A stretch of 32,005 nt of DNA from Halothermothrix sp. (lineage in GTDB: Bacteria; Bacillota; Halanaerobiia; DY22613), in the NCBI GenBank assembly GCA_016841825.1, contig JAENYK010000026.1:1-32005 (forward strand), read 5' to 3'. Below the pieces are notes generated by a model. The model was not told the DNA's origin and did not search any database. It saw nothing but the letters and a program-made list of their open reading frames with translations. Of this stretch, positions 7,539 to 14,887 are shown one piece after another (position 1 is the first letter of the stretch; every line of letters begins with the position of its first letter). The translations under genes were made by a program, and so were the position numbers.

Positions 7539-8460
7539 TCGTTTAATTGAAAAGATTAATCTGAAGAATAGTTGTGTCTGCGTGGGTTTAGACCCCCGTT
7601 TTGTCCAGATTCCCGATCAGGTGAAAAATCCGATAAAGAAAGCGATGGGTGAGACTAAAGAGAGTCTGGCTCAGGTTCTGGTGGAATTCAATCGGGGTAT
7701 TTTGGAAACAGTAGAACCTTATGTGCCTGTGGTCAAATTTCAGATCAGTTTTTATGAACAATATGGTTTGAGTGGTTTACAGGCATTGATTGAATCGTCT
7801 AAAATTGCACGGAAAATAGGTTTAGAGATTATCATCGATGCCAAAAGAAATGACATTGCTTCAACAGCAACCGCTTACGCTAATGGTTATCTGGGTAAAG
7901 TAGATGTATGGGGTCAGAAAGAACCGATTTTTGACGTAGATAGCATTACTATCAATCCTTACCTGGGAAGTGATGGAATAAACCCATTTATTCAGGTTGG
8001 TAGGGAGAATGAGAAAGGTTTATGGGTTTTACTCAAGACGTCCAATCCTTCTTCAGGTGAATTACAGGATTTATCTTTGAATACAGGGGAACTGGTTTAT
8101 GAAAGGTTGGCTTTACAGTTACAGGATCTGGGGAATCAATGGTGTGGTGAGAGTGGTTATTCTAATCTTGGAATGGTAGTTGGTGCCACTTATCCAGAAG
8201 CAGCAGCAAAAGTACGTAAGATGCTGCCCACTACTTTCTTTCTCATTCCTGGCTATGGAGCTCAGGGAGCTGGGGCGGCTGAGTTGAAACCATTTTTTAA
8301 CTCTGATGGACTTGGTGGAATTGTTAACTCTTCCAGAGGGATTATCTTTGCAGCTGCTCAGTCAGGTGAAGATTTTAAGTCGGCAGCGCGTAGAGCTGTA
8401 ATTGCGATGAGAGATGAGATAAATCAATTACGAACCGATAGGTCAGGTCGTCTATTTTAA
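7525..8460 (+). CDS. pyrF: Orotidine-5'-phosphate decarboxylase, long (type 2) form
   Basis: Decarboxylates OMP to UMP, the last step of the pathway. The ATG at 7525 (311 aa) is chosen because GGAGTGG lies about 5 nt upstream; an in-frame ATG at 7492 would overlap pyrC further. The active-site signature is DAKRND (105-110), preceded by GLDPRF (21-26) and VVKFQISFYEQYG. At about 310 aa it belongs to the long subfamily found in mycobacteria, myxobacteria and some clostridia, not the about 240-aa Bacillus/E. coli type. A 165-nt gap separates it from pyrK. Confidence 0.93.
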   Translation: MQAIDRLIEKINLKNSCVCVGLDPRFVQIPDQVKNPIKKAMGETKESLAQVLVEFNRGILETVEPYVPVVKFQISFYEQYGLSGLQALIESSKIARKIGLEIIIDAKRNDIASTATAYANGYLGKVDVWGQKEPIFDVDSITINPYLGSDGINPFIQVGRENEKGLWVLLKTSNPSSGELQDLSLNTGELVYERLALQLQDLGNQWCGESGYSNLGMVVGATYPEAAAKVRKMLPTTFFLIPGYGAQGAGAAELKPFFNSDGLGGIVNSSRGIIFAAAQSGEDFKSAARRAVIAMRDEINQLRTDRSGRLF

Positions 8461-8484
8461 GTTAAAATTAATGAAATTAGCTGA

Positions 8485-8594
8485 GAAATCTTGATGTACC
8501 AGGGATTTCATGATTTAGAGTCAGTCATTCTCTGCCTTTGAGTTTCCGAATATTTTTGAGATAGAAATTAATCTAAATTGTGAAATCCTTTTTT
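8485..8594 (+). promoter_or_regulatory. Possible attenuator-like structure before pyrK
   Basis: GGATTTCA (8503-8510) can pair either with GAAATC upstream (8485-8490) or with TGAAATCC downstream (8581-8588), and the latter is followed directly by T6. Mutually exclusive pairings with a T tract on the distal one are what an attenuator looks like. The distal hairpin has a loop of about 70 nt, unusually long, and no PyrR loop (CNGNGA in the right context) is visible. Confidence 0.35.
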
Positions 8595-8625
8595 AAAAAA
8601 TATTGGTGTAAGGGGGAAGTACTTT

Positions 8626-9423
8626 ATGTCTCAAATTTGTAGATCCCAGATCATAGAGGTTTTGCATTTAAATGATAGATATAGTTGTTTGCAAATTTAT
8701 GCTCCCCAGATAGCAGAGACAGCCCAGGCTGGACAGTTTGTGAATCTGCAAGTGGGAGAAGATGGAAGTATTGATCCTCTACTGAAACGCCCATTCAGTA
8801 TTCATCGAATTGATCGGGAATTAGGGATGATTTATTTATTAATTAAGGTAGTAGGAGTGGGTACTGAAAAACTTCAAAAGATGAAAGCTGGTCAGGGGTT
8901 GGAGATGATCGGTCCATTGGGACATGGTTTTAGACTTCAAAATACGGGGAAAGCTTTGCTGGTTGCAGGCGGTATCGGAATCGCACCTCTGTACGAACTG
9001 GCAGTTCAACTGAGTGAAAGTGGTGTTGAAGTGACTGTGCTTCTGGGAGTTACCGATCAGAAGGATCTAATCCTCAGTACGGTAATGGAAGAATATGATC
9101 CACAAATTATTATGGTCAATCCCGGAGTTAGCAGTCAGCGGAAGGGATTAGTTACTGAATTAGCTGCAGAGTGTCTGTCATCTAAAGAATATGATCAGAT
9201 TTATGTCTGTGGACCAGAGCCAATGTTAAAAGCTCTGCACCAACAGCTGGGAAGTAATCTTATAAATTCTCAATTTTCACTGGAGGAGAGAATGGGCTGT
9301 GGTGTTGGGTTATGCTTCTCTTGTGTCTGTAAGGTTAAGCAAGATGACGGAACAGGGGAATGGAAACATGAACGCGTTTGTACCTGTGGCCCTGTCTTTA
9401 TGGGAAATGAGGTGGTCTTTTGA
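8626..9423 (+). CDS. pyrK: Dihydroorotate dehydrogenase electron transfer subunit
   Basis: FAD and [2Fe-2S] subunit that passes electrons from the PyrD subunit to NAD+. 265 aa. FAD motif RPFSI (55-59), nucleotide-binding GGIGIAPL (115-122), and C-terminal iron-sulfur ligands C225-X4-C230-X2-C233 and C252 in VCTCGPVF. The last motif has an extra cysteine where many PyrK proteins read CTDGPVF. Start ATG 8626 follows AAGGGGGAAG. The stop overlaps the pyrD start (TGATG), so the two subunits are translated together. Confidence 0.95.
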   Translation: MSQICRSQIIEVLHLNDRYSCLQIYAPQIAETAQAGQFVNLQVGEDGSIDPLLKRPFSIHRIDRELGMIYLLIKVVGVGTEKLQKMKAGQGLEMIGPLGHGFRLQNTGKALLVAGGIGIAPLYELAVQLSESGVEVTVLLGVTDQKDLILSTVMEEYDPQIIMVNPGVSSQRKGLVTELAAECLSSKEYDQIYVCGPEPMLKALHQQLGSNLINSQFSLEERMGCGVGLCFSCVCKVKQDDGTGEWKHERVCTCGPVFMGNEVVF

Positions 9424-10346
9424 TGAATCGGCTGAGTGTGAATTTAGGCAAATTACAGTTAACCAATCCAATCATTACAGCTTCAGGAACCTGTGGATTT
9501 GGCTATGAATTGAGTCCCTATTTGACTACCCTACCGGGAGGAATTGTCTTAAAAGGTTTAACTTTAGAGGAAAGGCAGGGCAACCCGACTCCCAGAATTG
9601 CTGAGACTCCTGCTGGTATTTTGAACTCTATAGGTTTACAGAATCCAGGATTGGCGAAATTTAAGCAGAGCTATCGGACAAAAATAGCTGATATAGATAC
9701 ATGTATCATTGCCAATATCTCCGGGAATACAGTGGAAGAATATGCCAGATTAACCGAGGAGTTAAGTAAGTTGGCAGAAATAGATGCTATTGAAGTTAAT
9801 ATCTCCTGCCCCAATGTTAAAAAGGGGGGCATGGCCTTTGGTACAGACCCTATAGCAGCTCATCAGGTGGTGAGTGAAGTGGTAAAGCGGAGTAGTCTGC
9901 CAGTAATTGCTAAACTCAGCCCGAATGTGACTGATATTCGGGTTATTGCCAGAGCTGTTGAAGAAGCAGGTGCAGATGTGATCTCGATGATTAATACAAT
10001 GCTTGGGATGAAAATAGATATTCGGTCAGGTTGCCCAGTGTTGGGAAATATTATGGGAGGATTGTCGGGGCCAGCCATTAGGCCTATAGCTATACGCATG
10101 GTCTATCAGGTCGCTCAAGTAGTAGACATTCCCATTATCGGTATGGGTGGAGTGAGAACTCTGGAGGATGTGTTGGAGATGTTGATGGCAGGTGCTACTG
10201 CAGTATCTGTAGGCACAGCCACAATGATTGATCCTGCGCTGCCTTCCAGATTAGTACAGGAACTGGCAGATTATTGTCGGGAGAAAGAGATTGTAAATCT
10301 AAAGAGTATCGTAGGAATGGCACTGCCATCTGAAATGAATGTTTAG
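9423..10346 (+). CDS. pyrD: Dihydroorotate dehydrogenase catalytic subunit, class 1B
   Basis: FMN enzyme that oxidises dihydroorotate to orotate, working as a PyrD2-PyrK2 complex with NAD+ as acceptor. 307 aa from ATG 9423, which shares one base with the pyrK stop. The class 1 active-site loop IEVNISCPNVKKGG contains Cys129 as the catalytic base, as expected for class 1A/1B rather than the membrane class 2 (Ser). Adjacent pyrK settles class 1B. C-terminal GMGGVRTLEDVLEMLMAGA is the usual FMN phosphate region. Confidence 0.95.
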   Translation: MNRLSVNLGKLQLTNPIITASGTCGFGYELSPYLTTLPGGIVLKGLTLEERQGNPTPRIAETPAGILNSIGLQNPGLAKFKQSYRTKIADIDTCIIANISGNTVEEYARLTEELSKLAEIDAIEVNISCPNVKKGGMAFGTDPIAAHQVVSEVVKRSSLPVIAKLSPNVTDIRVIARAVEEAGADVISMINTMLGMKIDIRSGCPVLGNIMGGLSGPAIRPIAIRMVYQVAQVVDIPIIGMGGVRTLEDVLEMLMAGATAVSVGTATMIDPALPSRLVQELADYCREKEIVNLKSIVGMALPSEMNV

Positions 10347-10466
10347 GTGATTTTTTCGAAGCAAAATAAGGCTAGATGGACTAATTCCTGAAATCTAATC
10401 ATTTAGTGATTAAATGAAAAAAATAAACTGGTTGTTTGATAATCAAAGGAAAGGTAGGTTAGTACT

Positions 10467-11048
10467 GTGACAAGAGATGAGACTATCACAATATTAAAAG
10501 AGGTTGGTGCATTATTAGAAGGTCATTTTCAACTATCGTCCGGTCGACACAGTAATGCGTATGTACAGTGTGCACAGATTTTGCAGTATCCATGGCAGTT
10601 GGACAAATTTTGTAATGCTTTAGCAGAAAAGTTTGCTGATCGAGAAGTAGATGTAGTGATCGCCCCGGCTATGGGTGGGGTATTAATCTCTAATGGTGTA
10701 GGTCGGGCATTGAAAAAGCGAGCTCTGTTTACTGAGAGAGAGAATGGTCAGATGACTTTACGGCGTAACTTCCATATTGAATCAGGTGAAAAGGTACTAA
10801 TTGTTGAAGATGTCGTTACAACAGGTAAGTCGGTAAAAGAAGTAGTGGAAGTAGTTCGTCGAGTCGGTGGTGAGATTGTTGGAATTGGTTCTTTTATTGA
10901 CCGCAGTGGTGGTCAAGTTGATTTTAGTGGTCTTGAGTTTCGACCATTGGTTACTTTTGAGCTAGAAACATATCTACCCGAAGAGTGTCCAATGTGTAGG
11001 GCTGGAGAGGTAATAACTAAACCGGGTACACGTTTTATTAAGGCGTAA
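10467..11048 (+). CDS. pyrE: Orotate phosphoribosyltransferase (Thermus-type)
   Basis: Converts orotate and PRPP to OMP. 193 aa, starting at GTG 10467 with GGAAAGGTAGG about 8 nt upstream. PRPP motif VLIVEDVVTTGKS (110-122); FQLSSGRHSNAYVQC near the N-terminus. The C-terminal CPMCRAGEVITKPGTR is typical of the Thermus-type PyrE subfamily. It is the last gene of the operon: a strong terminator follows at 11073. The 120-nt gap to pyrD shows only a small TCATTTA/TAAATGA hairpin. Confidence 0.94.
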   Translation: MTRDETITILKEVGALLEGHFQLSSGRHSNAYVQCAQILQYPWQLDKFCNALAEKFADREVDVVIAPAMGGVLISNGVGRALKKRALFTERENGQMTLRRNFHIESGEKVLIVEDVVTTGKSVKEVVEVVRRVGGEIVGIGSFIDRSGGQVDFSGLEFRPLVTFELETYLPEECPMCRAGEVITKPGTRFIKA

Positions 11049-11072
11049 AAGTATAGTTTTTGAGTAACTGCT

Positions 11073-11106
11073 AAAACTTCTTGAGTCACTGATTCAAGAA
11101 GTTTTT
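11073..11106 (+). terminator. Terminator of the pyr operon
   Basis: Twelve-bp stem AAAACTTCTTGA (11073-11084) with TCAAGAAGTTTT (11094-11105), 9-nt loop, T tract at the 3' end. It lies 25 nt after the pyrE stop. Confidence 0.9.
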
Positions 11107-11157
11107 CACTTAGGTTTGCTTTTTCTCAGGGAAGGATATTGATAGATCACTTAGCCT

Positions 11158-11182
11158 AAAAGACTGGTGCAGAAAGTCTTTT
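11158..11182. terminator. Secondary hairpin in the pyrE-metalloenzyme gap
   Basis: AAAAGACT (11158-11165) pairs with AGTCTTTT (11175-11182) around 9 nt; the stem ends in A/T runs on both strands. It could be a backup terminator. The rest of the gap up to 11381 is AT-rich, with no further gene or clear promoter that I can support. Confidence 0.45.
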
Positions 11183-11381
11183 TATGGAAAGGTGTTGCAA
11201 AAGTCGTGCAAAAACTCTTCTTGTAAAGATAAAAAATTGAAAATAATGTAGATGAAATTGATAAATATTTCGTTTCCCGAACATTTCTAAAAAAACCGGC
11301 AGGATTTTGTGTAAACCTATTGAATAATTAAGTGTATTAGATGAAATTGATTATCAAAACAATATAGGAGTTGTGTTGCCC

Positions 11382-12260
11382 ATGAAAGTATTGTTAATCT
11401 TCATAGACGGTTTTGGAATAGGTTCAGATGATCCCAGGGTTAACCCAATTGTAGCGGGAAAGACACCGACTTTTGATAGGTTATTTGCTGAAGAAGATGA
11501 TTATCTGATGATTCCGACAGATGCCTCTCAAGGTGTTATAGGCATTCCCCAGAGTGCAACAGGACAGACTGCTCTTCTCACCGGAGTTAATGCTGCACAG
11601 ATATTAGGTAGGCATATCAGTGGTTTTCCTGGGCCCAGATTAAGACAGATTATTGCTGAAAAAAATATATTAAAACAACTAAAAGCTAAAGGTAGAAAAG
11701 TCACTTTTGCTAATGCCTATACTGAAGAATATGTTGCAGCATATTTCAATGGTAAGATCAAAGGTTCAGTAACCACAGTCTGTGTAGATAAAGCAGGTAT
11801 TTCTTATCGCTATGCCCATCAGATACCTTCAGGTCAGGCAGTATATCAAGAGTTTACTAATCGACAGTTGATAAAAATGGGACTAGAGCTTCCTGTTATG
11901 GAACCCGAAGAGGCGGCGCTGAATCTGGTGAAGATTGTCAATGAACATGATTTTACTCTGTATGAGTATTTTCAGACTGACTTTGCTGGACATAGTCAGG
12001 ATTTAGATTTTGCCCTGCCGATTATTGAAAATTTAGACCGTTTTATAGGTCAAGTATTGGCAGGATTGGATTTAGTAAATACTCTGGTAGTAATCTCTAG
12101 TGACCATGGGAATGTGGAAGATCTTTCTGTAGTACAGCATACCTGTAATCAGGTTCCCACTTTTCTTATTGGCAGAAATAAAGAGATTGTCGCGGCAAAA
12201 ATAAAAGAATTAGCCGATATTACACCTGCTATTATCTCTTTATTTGATGGTAGCGATTAA
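11382..12260 (+). CDS. Alkaline-phosphatase-superfamily metalloenzyme (phosphoglycerate-mutase-like)
   Basis: 292 aa from ATG 11382. GTG 11373 and TTG 11376 are also in frame and closer to the GGAG at 11367-11370, so the start is uncertain. Metal-site residues typical of the superfamily: D9 in FIDGFGIG, S58/T60 in the nucleophile loop PQSATGQT, D200/H204 in TDFAGH, D241/H242 in SDHGN, and H253 in HTCNQVP. It resembles the phosphatase half of cofactor-independent phosphoglycerate mutase but lacks the inserted phosphotransferase domain (about 290 versus 510 aa). The substrate is unknown; a phosphohydrolase or phosphomutase is plausible. It stands alone between a terminator and a hairpin-bearing gap. 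Confidence 0.82.
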   Translation: MKVLLIFIDGFGIGSDDPRVNPIVAGKTPTFDRLFAEEDDYLMIPTDASQGVIGIPQSATGQTALLTGVNAAQILGRHISGFPGPRLRQIIAEKNILKQLKAKGRKVTFANAYTEEYVAAYFNGKIKGSVTTVCVDKAGISYRYAHQIPSGQAVYQEFTNRQLIKMGLELPVMEPEEAALNLVKIVNEHDFTLYEYFQTDFAGHSQDLDFALPIIENLDRFIGQVLAGLDLVNTLVVISSDHGNVEDLSVVQHTCNQVPTFLIGRNKEIVAAKIKELADITPAIISLFDGSD

Positions 12261-12286
12261 TTCAATAACTATCTATGCAACCAATG

Positions 12287-12358
12287 CCCCTTTAAGCAGA
12301 GAACAGATTAAATGTAAAAGAATTATTAGGGGAATTTTTCTCTGTTTAAATGAAGGGG
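12287..12358 (+). other. 17-bp imperfect intergenic stem between metalloenzyme and DUF401 genes
   Basis: CCCCTTTAAGCAGAGAA (12287-12303) pairs with 12338-12358: CAGAGAA/TTCTCTG, one G-T wobble, TAA/TTA, a 4-nt bulge (12349-12352), then CCCCTT/AAGGGG. The loop is about 34 nt. No T tract follows, so it is not a standard terminator. It could stabilise the upstream mRNA 3' end or lie in the leader of the DUF401 gene. Confidence 0.5.
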
Positions 12359-12483
12359 ATGGATGATCTATAATCGTTCAAAATTAACATAAGTTTTGAT
12401 TTTGAAATGACAAATGTAGTAATGGTTATTACGGGTCATAATAAATGTAGTTTTTCATTAACGTAAAGGGGGCAATTGTAATA

Positions 12484-13689
12484 ATGGAAATCATAGGATT
12501 AATAGTAGCATTTATCGTTATAGTCAGTCTAGTGATGAAAAGGGTAAATCTAGGAATTGCAATGATTATAGGTTCTATAATCATTGGGATACTGTCACCA
12601 AAGATTGGTTTATCGCGACTTTTTTCAGTTGCAGCTACAGGTATCTTTAACACCACTACTCTGGATTTGGTATTGGTAATTATCTCAATCGGGATGATCG
12701 CCAAACTGATGGATAAAACAGGATTAGTTGATCAGATGATTAGTGCATTATCAATTCTGTTTAAAAAATTTCAACCCATTCTGGTTCTGGTTCCTTCAGT
12801 AATGGGAGCATTGGCGATTCCCGGAGGTGCGATGCTTTCTGCACCAATGGTAAATTCTATTTCTAGAGACTTAAACCTGAGTGCATCAAAAAAGATGGCG
12901 ACTAATTTGCTTTTCCGTCATATCTGGTACTTTGTTTTTCCTTTTACTCCGGGATTGATTCTCAGTGCATCCTTGATTGGATATGATGTTTTCTATCTTA
13001 TAAAGCATTTTTTTCCACTAACTCTGACTCTGGGTGTGGTAGGTTACTTTACTTTGTTTAGGGGCCTTGAGAATCCTGATGTTCCAACTGCCACAACTGC
13101 AGATAAAAGACGTGCTTTTGTAGATGTATTACTGGCTTTGATGCCGATGTTAATCGGAATTATTTTACCTTTTATTTTTCCTATGCCATTCTGGGTAGCT
13201 TTAGTTGTGGGGTTATTGAGTCTGCTTATTTATAAGCGAAAGCAAATTAATTCACAGATGCTAAAAGAATCTTTTGAATGGAAATTGAGTCTGGCCATTC
13301 TGGGAATCATGATTTTTCGGGAGTTTGTTAATAATCTGGATGCTTTGAAGATTTTGGCCAATAATATAATTGATGCAGGTCTACCAATTTGGGTATTAGC
13401 GGTAGTGTTACCAGGCATTGTTGGTTTTTTGACCGGATCTACTTCGGGTTCTATAGGGATAACCTTTCCATTATTGGCTCCAATAATTGGTGGAACTCAA
13501 CTTGATATAAATTATATTGTTTTAATGTATGGTTCATCCTTTTTTAGTTATTATGTCTCTCCTGTTCATTTTTGCTTAATTCTAACAGCTGAGTATTTTG
13601 GCGTAAGTTTAAAGAACACCTATAAAGAGTTAGTCTTACCTACTCTTGCAGGCATTGGTATGATGGTACTATTATTCTTCCTTTATTAA
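12484..13689 (+). CDS. DUF401 family integral membrane protein (probable transporter)
   Basis: 401 aa, very hydrophobic, about ten membrane segments along its whole length. The motif region MGALAIPGGAMLSAPMVN (about 102-119) and the repeat-like later GFLTGSTSGSIGITFPLLAP match the DUF401 family, related to ion/anion-transporter (IT superfamily) permeases such as gluconate- or citrate-type carriers. Glycine/proline-rich re-entrant loops at both places suggest two inverted halves. The substrate is unknown. AAAGGGGG lies about 10 nt upstream of ATG. The acidic repeat protein gene follows after 82 nt with no terminator between that I can see. Confidence 0.8.
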   Translation: MEIIGLIVAFIVIVSLVMKRVNLGIAMIIGSIIIGILSPKIGLSRLFSVAATGIFNTTTLDLVLVIISIGMIAKLMDKTGLVDQMISALSILFKKFQPILVLVPSVMGALAIPGGAMLSAPMVNSISRDLNLSASKKMATNLLFRHIWYFVFPFTPGLILSASLIGYDVFYLIKHFFPLTLTLGVVGYFTLFRGLENPDVPTATTADKRRAFVDVLLALMPMLIGIILPFIFPMPFWVALVVGLLSLLIYKRKQINSQMLKESFEWKLSLAILGIMIFREFVNNLDALKILANNIIDAGLPIWVLAVVLPGIVGFLTGSTSGSIGITFPLLAPIIGGTQLDINYIVLMYGSSFFSYYVSPVHFCLILTAEYFGVSLKNTYKELVLPTLAGIGMMVLLFFLY

Positions 13690-13718
13690 TACTTTCCAAA
13701 AGAGATACAGGATAGTTT

Positions 13719-13764
13719 CCCTCCTTTAGTTCAAACTATACTTAGAACTAAAAATTAAGGAGGG
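13719..13764 (+). promoter_or_regulatory. Hairpin sequestering the ribosome binding site of the acidic repeat gene
   Basis: CCCTCCTT (13719-13726) is exactly complementary to AAGGAGGG (13757-13764), which is the Shine-Dalgarno sequence for the TTG start at 13772. An inner stem TAGTTC/GAACTA (13727-13732/13745-13750) closes a 12-nt loop, with a 6-nt bulge AAAATT on the 3' side. If the transcript starts upstream (for example in the DUF401 gene), translation would be blocked while the hairpin is folded. A TATACT at 13737-13742 in the loop could be a -10 box, and a transcript from it would escape the hairpin; its -35 is poor. Confidence 0.65.
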
Positions 13765-13771
13765 ATTCTTC

Positions 13772-14749
13772 TTGTCTACATTATGGTGGATTATCGGATT
13801 AGCAATTGTTGGTGCAATCGTCTATAGCCTGTTATCACGGCAAAATGTTGAAGATGCGGATGACGAAGGGATGGTTAGACTTACTAATGAAGAATACGGT
13901 GAGGAGCTTAGTCGGCATATAATTAAAGATAATGATGAAGAGTATGCAAAGGAAACCACGTCACAGATGCGTCATGACAAAGAAGAAGATACCACCTCCA
14001 GCCCTCTGGGAAGTGTGGATGCCGCTATGGGAAGGGCACGTCGAGACCGTGGGAGGATTGCCGAAAAAGATAAGGAGTATGGTGAGGAATTGGATTATGG
14101 TAATGCTGATGAAGAGTATGGTATTGAATTAAATCCGGGCAGAACAGATGATGAGTATGAGCGAATTTTTCAGTTTGATGTTGATGAAGAATATGGGAAG
14201 GAGTATGATCCAGCAAGATGGGGTGAAGGAGGCCGGACTCTAAAGAATAATCCGAAACCCAAAAAAGATCTTGATCATGAACGAGATATTAGGGAACATG
14301 CAATACTCATGGGTCATGAAAAGGAAGAGACCGCAGATGAGATTAGTGAGTATGGAACAGGGGATTTTCGGTATCAGTTGACTACGGCAGATGAAGAATC
14401 TTCTAATGCCTCGGATCCCGAATTAGGAGAATATAGTCTGAATTTTACTCAGGCTGATGCAGAATTTGGTGGTGATCTGGATCTGATTGATGATATTCGA
14501 AAACATGCCAATCTTATGGGTTATGAAGAGGAAGAGTTCGGGAACAAGTTCAGAGGTGATTTAAAAAATCATCATCGATCAATCGGTTCGAGAAGAATAA
14601 AATTAGAAGATGATGATGACGATGATGATCTGCCAATGGCTTCAAAAACCCGGATGACGGGCTTTGCAGATCATCCTTTTATGATGGATGATGATGTATC
14701 CAGGAGAAAGGAAGAACGGCGGAACAGAATGAAAAAAAGAAATCATTGA
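13772..14749 (+). CDS. Membrane-anchored acidic protein with EYG-type repeats, function unknown
   Basis: 325 aa; TTG start at 13772, 7 nt after a perfect AAGGAGGG. One membrane helix (about 4-21), then a long, highly charged and probably disordered domain. I do not recognise the family. A short motif, (D/E)E(Y/F)G-x-x-(L/F/Y) with variants, recurs about ten times, with aromatic residues at 42, 58, 103, 116, 129, 141, 194, 221, 232 and 256; four copies (103-141) are spaced 12-13 residues apart. A second motif occurs twice: DIREHAILMGHEKEE (172-186) and DIRKHANLMGYEEEE (241-255). Then a run of eight acidic residues (279-286) and a basic tail RRKEERRNRMKKRNH. This layout suggests a tethered multivalent binding platform, which is inference only. 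Confidence 0.8.
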   Translation: MSTLWWIIGLAIVGAIVYSLLSRQNVEDADDEGMVRLTNEEYGEELSRHIIKDNDEEYAKETTSQMRHDKEEDTTSSPLGSVDAAMGRARRDRGRIAEKDKEYGEELDYGNADEEYGIELNPGRTDDEYERIFQFDVDEEYGKEYDPARWGEGGRTLKNNPKPKKDLDHERDIREHAILMGHEKEETADEISEYGTGDFRYQLTTADEESSNASDPELGEYSLNFTQADAEFGGDLDLIDDIRKHANLMGYEEEEFGNKFRGDLKNHHRSIGSRRIKLEDDDDDDDLPMASKTRMTGFADHPFMMDDDVSRRKEERRNRMKKRNH

Positions 14750-14754
14750 ATCAA

Positions 14755-14787
14755 AAGAAGACCCTCTTTTTACAGGAGGGTCTTCTT
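14755..14787. terminator. Bidirectional terminator between convergent genes
   Basis: Twelve-bp perfect stem AAGAAGACCCTC (14755-14766) with GAGGGTCTTCTT (14776-14787), 9-nt loop. It lies 5 nt past the acidic repeat gene and about 100 nt past the 3' end of the minus-strand deacetylase gene. On the minus strand the stem is followed by a TTTT run. Confidence 0.85.
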
Positions 14788-14887
14788 AGTGTCAAATGCA
14801 TGATGTTTAAAGTGAAAAGGATCTGCTGATGTGAAAAACGTAATTGTTAGATTCAATGAATAGGAGGTTTTGAAGTTCTATCTGATA

